Shown here in pieces: positions 59,401-64,000 of a stretch of DNA of 64,000 nt. Every line of letters begins with the position of its first letter. The stretch's first letter is position 1. A program made the position numbers and the translations under genes. Source of the stretch: Callipepla californica brunnescens (lineage: Eukaryota; Chordata; Aves; Galliformes; Odontophoridae); assembly GCA_023055505.1 (NCBI GenBank), contig JALIRH010000004.1, positions 34,229,502 through 34,293,501 on the forward strand. The letters are read 5' to 3'. Below the pieces are notes generated by a model. That model worked only from the letters and a program-made list of their open reading frames with translations, did not search any database and had not been told where the DNA came from.

Positions 59401-59920
59401 CTTTGCAATTAGAAACTATATGCTCTAAATACGAGTAACTTAAAGGAAGCTTTGGGTACTGCAATGGAAGTCATTAGGAACCTGTGATTTTATCATCTTC
59501 CTGTTCAGCATTTTACATTGAAGTGGTTCAATTCTTCTCATTTTTTCTTCAGCTTAATATACCAGTAAAGACAATTAACAAAATTTGGTGTTTTAAAAAC
59601 AGTGTGTTGCATTTTCTGCTAACCTGGTCTATGTTATAAACGTAAACAAAAAACTTTCCAGAATGCCATTGCCATTCTGGACTCAGCATCAGCTGCCTAC
59701 TTCCTAGGTTTCTTAGACTATAAATCAGCTCTTTACTTCTACTACATATTTAATTACCACCCCATGCCCTTCCACACCACTTTATCTAGTACAGAGTCCT
59801 TCAATCTTGACAAGAAAAAAGAAAGTGGTGGATAGCCCTAAGCATTTTTACCAGGGCAACATTCTCGGCAGTAACTCTATTAAATACACTTCACACTCAT
59901 TCTCAGCTCAAATAAATTTA
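53483..59920. other. Sequence upstream of DIO2 with no recognised gene
   Basis: AT-rich, with T runs near 53640-53690 and 53800-53822. Frames at 55050-55460 and 55644-55937 show no family. Distal regulatory DNA of DIO2 could lie here, but nothing specific is visible. Confidence 0.6.
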
Positions 59921-60755
59921 TCATGGAATCGGGGAATATCTTGGGTTGGAAGTGACATTTAATATCACGTAGTTTCAACCCCACTGCTGTAGGCAGGGAC
60001 ACCCCCCACTAGACCACATCACTCAAATCCCCATCCAGCCTGGCCTTGAACTCCAGGGTGCAAGCATCTACAGCTTTTTTGGGCAACCTGTTCCAATATC
60101 TCACAACACTCATAGTAAAGAAGTTCTAATATCTATCCCAAATATACTTGTTTCTGGTTTAAAGCTGTTTCCCCTCACCCTGTCACTACATGCCCTTAAT
60201 AAAAGGTCCCTCCCCAGCTTTTCTGTAGGACCATTGAAGTACTGGAAGACTCCTTGGAGCTTTCTCTTCTGCAAGCTGAAGAGCCCCAGTTCTATCAGCC
60301 TGTCCTCGTAGGGAAGGTGCTCCAGCAATCTGATCATTTTCATAGCTCTTCTCTAGACCCACTCTAACAGCTCAATATCCTTCTTGTGTTGGGGGCCCCA
60401 GAACCGGATACAACGCTCCACATGGGGTCTCACAATACCAGAGCAGAAGGGCAGAATACACATCTCTTGACCTGTTAGTTATGTTCTCTTGATGCAACCC
60501 AGGATACAGTTGGCCTTCTGGGCTGCAAGAGCATATTGTCAGCTCACATTGAGTCTTTCATCAACCAGCACCCCCAAATCCTTCTCCTCAGGGCTGATCT
60601 CAAGTCATCCTCTGCCTAACCCATATCTGTGCTTGGGATTGCCCTGACCCAGGTGCGGGATCTTGCATTTGGTCTTGATGGAGGTCTCCATGAGCCTGGC
60701 ATGGGTCCACCTCTCCCAATACCACTGGATGGCATCCCTTCCCTCTAGCGTGCCA
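59921..60755 (-). mobile_element. CR1 LINE, 0.83 kb, 5'-truncated
   Basis: The plus strand begins TCATGGAATCGGGGAATATC and continues through the reversed CR1 3' UTR and ORF2 end. The minus-strand translation includes RLLEHLPYEDRLIELGLFSL and KRKLQGVFQYFNG. Further up it retains reversed text for CR1 segments such as GATGCAACCCAGGATACAGT and CTGACCCAGGTGCGGGATCT. Different subfamily from the 5001 and 28122 copies, and broken in frame. Confidence 0.92.
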
Positions 60756-63700
60756 ATATGTGGGCCTATTTATTTATTTTCCAGTAGCATTCAATTACCC
60801 AGCCTAACCGTTTCTCTCATAGTTTTATCAGGTATTCTACTATTGCCATTTATAAATCATGAGTTTACAGGTGAAATATTTATCCCCATATCCTTGGAAG
60901 AAGGACATTATTTAGGCTTTATTGACCGAGGTAGTAAGGTGTCTGTGGACTTTTACTTTCCAATGTAAGGACAGGGAATTTATGCCAAAGCCAAAAGGCC
61001 AAAACTTTTTTTCAGAATGACATTTTCAGTATTCATGACAGAAACTACAGGTCTTTGGATTAAATCATTTTTCAGTGGACCAAAACTCCTTGTAAACTAC
61101 CTGTTTACAGGACATTTAAAGGTTGGCATTTCCTTAATTAAATCCTTCTGTTTCCAATATTCTTTATTAAAATCTTTGAAATATACATGGGACATAATTA
61201 CGCAGTATTGCTCCAGTCTCTAACTTTTTCCTAAGCCACTCAGAACATCTGCTCATGATCACTTCTACTCCCTCCACCCCGCCCTGTTGATTTCCTTCAG
61301 TACGATGCACTGTCTATACAGAAGATTTTCTTTAATACATCATAAAAAGATAATTATATAAATCTAAAACCACCTAGATGATAACATAAGAAACTCTCAC
61401 TGTGTTTTCTGTAGTGCTAAATACATAAAAAGTTACGTGAGGTTTTTTTTTCTTTTTTTAAAAGAGTACTTCCCAGACCTCTGGTGGCACATGAAATTGA
61501 GGAAAATATTTCAAATATGTCATTGCTGAAAAAATATCCCCATCTTTTCTATGTATTTCATTTTTACATGAAAGACCTCAGTCCTTACATTTTTAAACTG
61601 TGTTTTCACAGGTAATATGGATGCTACTGAGGATACTAACTAAAAATATGTACAGTAGAACTGTGTACTATGAGTCATAAGCGTATTTTATCTTCTACTC
61701 TACTGGCACACACTTCATGCTCACTGAGAGTGCAGCTTTATTCAAAAATTTCCTTTGGCTACAGTGAAATTAAAAAGAATTTGAAGAAGGGAGAAGTTGT
61801 TATTATTATTTTTTTTAATATTACCCTATTTTGCTTAGAAGTTAAATAGATCTAGGAAACTCTGCAAACGCATGGTTCTTTCAGCGTTCAGTTTCCACAT
61901 GGTCAGAACTATGATATTTGAACTATCCAACAGTCTGTATCTTTGATTTTACTCCCACAGTTTCCACATTAGGGTCATGATTAATGTGTATTTCTTTCTG
62001 GTCTGTGCATTTCAGGAGAGAATATGAAGTTCAAGTCATATAATCAACTACACTGAGCTTTGTGTTGCTATATAGTATTGATAATCCCTGTCTTGAAGGG
62101 TTCAATTTAAATAAAAAACTCTGAAAGAAAGGATTGGAGACAGCAGTGGAATCCCAGAGGAAATATACAATTTACATAGTTGTGTGCAACCAGGACTTGA
62201 AATCCAAGATCCTATATTTGTTTTTGTCAACCCCTCTACCAATCTTATCTAGTCAAGGTAGAATTTCAGCCAGAAATAAATAGAAAAAACAGAAGGCTTG
62301 ATTGTTGAGTCTTAGTCACACAATACTGCAACAAACAATGTTGGCCATTGACAGACTTACTGACTTATTCTTAAAGTAGACCAGAGAGTCATGCATATAA
62401 AATGGGACAATTAAATGAGCTTTAAAAAAAAAATCTAAGAAAGAAATGATCAACTAACAACAAAAAATATTTTAAAGAGTTGTTTAGCACAGGTACAGGG
62501 GTTAGTTTTCTTCCTTTCATGGTGTCCTTTGCTCTGAATAGGTATGTTTTGATGTTTAAATTTGCCTAAATACCAGTTATGTTGTCTGTTATGCCACCTT
62601 CCTAACTTTAAGAAGCAAAGCATGCACAAGCAGCTAGCCTCCTCTTGGGAAAGGGAAGGTTATTATAGATGATGAAAGCTGCTTTTTCATAGTTTGAGTA
62701 TGACAGGCCATTTCAATAGCTGCAACAAACGTGTTCAAGAACACTAGTCATGTACTAGAATGCTACATCCTAACAAGATTTGAAAAGATATTTGAAAGGA
62801 AACAGATTCAGAAGGACAAGGATAATTCCTAAGAATTCTGTTGACTGTGGAGATAAGTGATTTCTAGACTGAACAGTGATTAATAATAATAAAAAAAAAT
62901 TGTCCCACTCAACAAGGAATTTATGTGCTTTTAAATAAGGCATTGAAAACCTCTGCCATGGATATTATCTAAAGAGTTATACCACATGCAGGTTTTTATG
63001 AAACTTTAGTGAGCTTTAAAAGTTACTTTCGCATCTTTAGAGTAAAGATCCTGTTTAAGTAAAACAGTAACAAGAATAATACATCCAGTACACAAATTAA
63101 TGCCATTCACAAATAAGGCTTGATAACAGGAATATCTTGAGCTATTTACTGGGAGTTGTCTATACCTCTTATTATTCCCTTATGTCAAAAATACCAGAAA
63201 AATTATCAGGATTTTGTGTGATTCTCTTTATGAAGTCTTTTTACAAATGAAAGAAGAGTCCTCTTAATCCCCATCTATAGGTAAGATTAACACTATTAAT
63301 TTAAGAAATAAAAACATAACCTATATACATTCTAATATAATACACTTATTTTAAAATATCTAAGAGCTAAAATATTCCACTGCCATGTAAGGTATAAGTA
63401 AAATTGTATCCACCCTCAACAACCTAAGATAGTTTTCCTCAAACCACTTCAAAATATCTTTCAAAGTGCTGAAGTATACACACATCTGATTCTAAGCAAG
63501 AATCTACTCAGGCTTGCATAGAAAATTCAAAAGCACTAGTTTTCATATGACTGGCATCTTGCTTTTGTACAGAATTCAATTTACTGTAACAGCACTGGGT
63601 GAAGTGCTCATCCTTGAAACACATATTCACAGAGATAACACAAATGCCTTGCAAGGAAGATTTCCCACTTCAGCTTCCCACTATCCTATGCCACTTGCTT

Positions 63701-64000
63701 TAAGTGACACCAGTATGTGTTAGGTGCGCAGTTATCATTTTCCAAGGATGTATCAGTTTACATGTAGTGTTCAGCACTAGTGACTGTAAAAAGTGCAGAT
63801 TATTTTTATGTGCCCATCCTTGTAAACATCAGGATCGTGATCCAGTTCAGCATGATGATTCAAAAGTGTACAGTCTCTTAAAGGAGTGAAGCTGCAGCCT
63901 GCCTGTTTTAGTTCAGCTGGTGCTCATAGAATATCACTACTGCTACAGTAAGTAGCAATATTAATTTACTGTGCCTTAATGAAAAAAAGTCAAAGCATTT
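60756..64000. other. Gene-free sequence
   Basis: AT-rich, single-copy looking. No exon, RNA gene or named repeat recognised. Confidence 0.6.

Overview
The window is vertebrate nuclear DNA, almost certainly from a bird and most likely a galliform. It is AT-rich, has no operon-like coding, and is scattered with 5'-truncated CR1 retrotransposons, the dominant avian LINE. It also holds one solo LTR, a small mariner-type DNA element, a few MIR-like relics and simple repeats. Species is not settled from sequence alone.

The one protein-coding gene I can support is DIO2, type 2 iodothyronine deiodinase, on the minus strand. The unit runs from a TATA/CRE promoter near 53.3 kb to a poly(A) signal at 36.47 kb. 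Coding exon 1 (52446-52667, 74 codons) and coding exon 2 (41153-41725, 190 codons plus stop) are separated by a 10.7-kb phase-0 GT-AG intron. They encode a 264-residue selenoprotein with an in-frame UGA for selenocysteine at residue 132. A second in-frame UGA ends the frame after residue 264. The long 3' UTR (about 4.7 kb) carries near its distal end a form-2 SECIS element (36698-36770), which recodes UGA as Sec. The predicted 5' leader (about 0.6 kb) has at least five short upstream AUG frames and a G-rich tract able to form a quadruplex. The parts work together: a cAMP-responsive promoter drives a poorly translated, recoding-dependent mRNA for the ER enzyme that converts T4 to T3.

Layout: 1-36.0 kb is gene-free DNA downstream of DIO2, with the solo LTR (2332-3063), mariner remnant (21189-21621), most CR1 copies, and a 290-bp purine-strand microsatellite (32607-32895). 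36.45-53.26 kb is DIO2. 53.4-64 kb is upstream DNA with one CR1 copy (59921-60755) and no recognisable exon. The remaining open reading frames are short, lack family resemblance, or lie inside repeats and UTRs.
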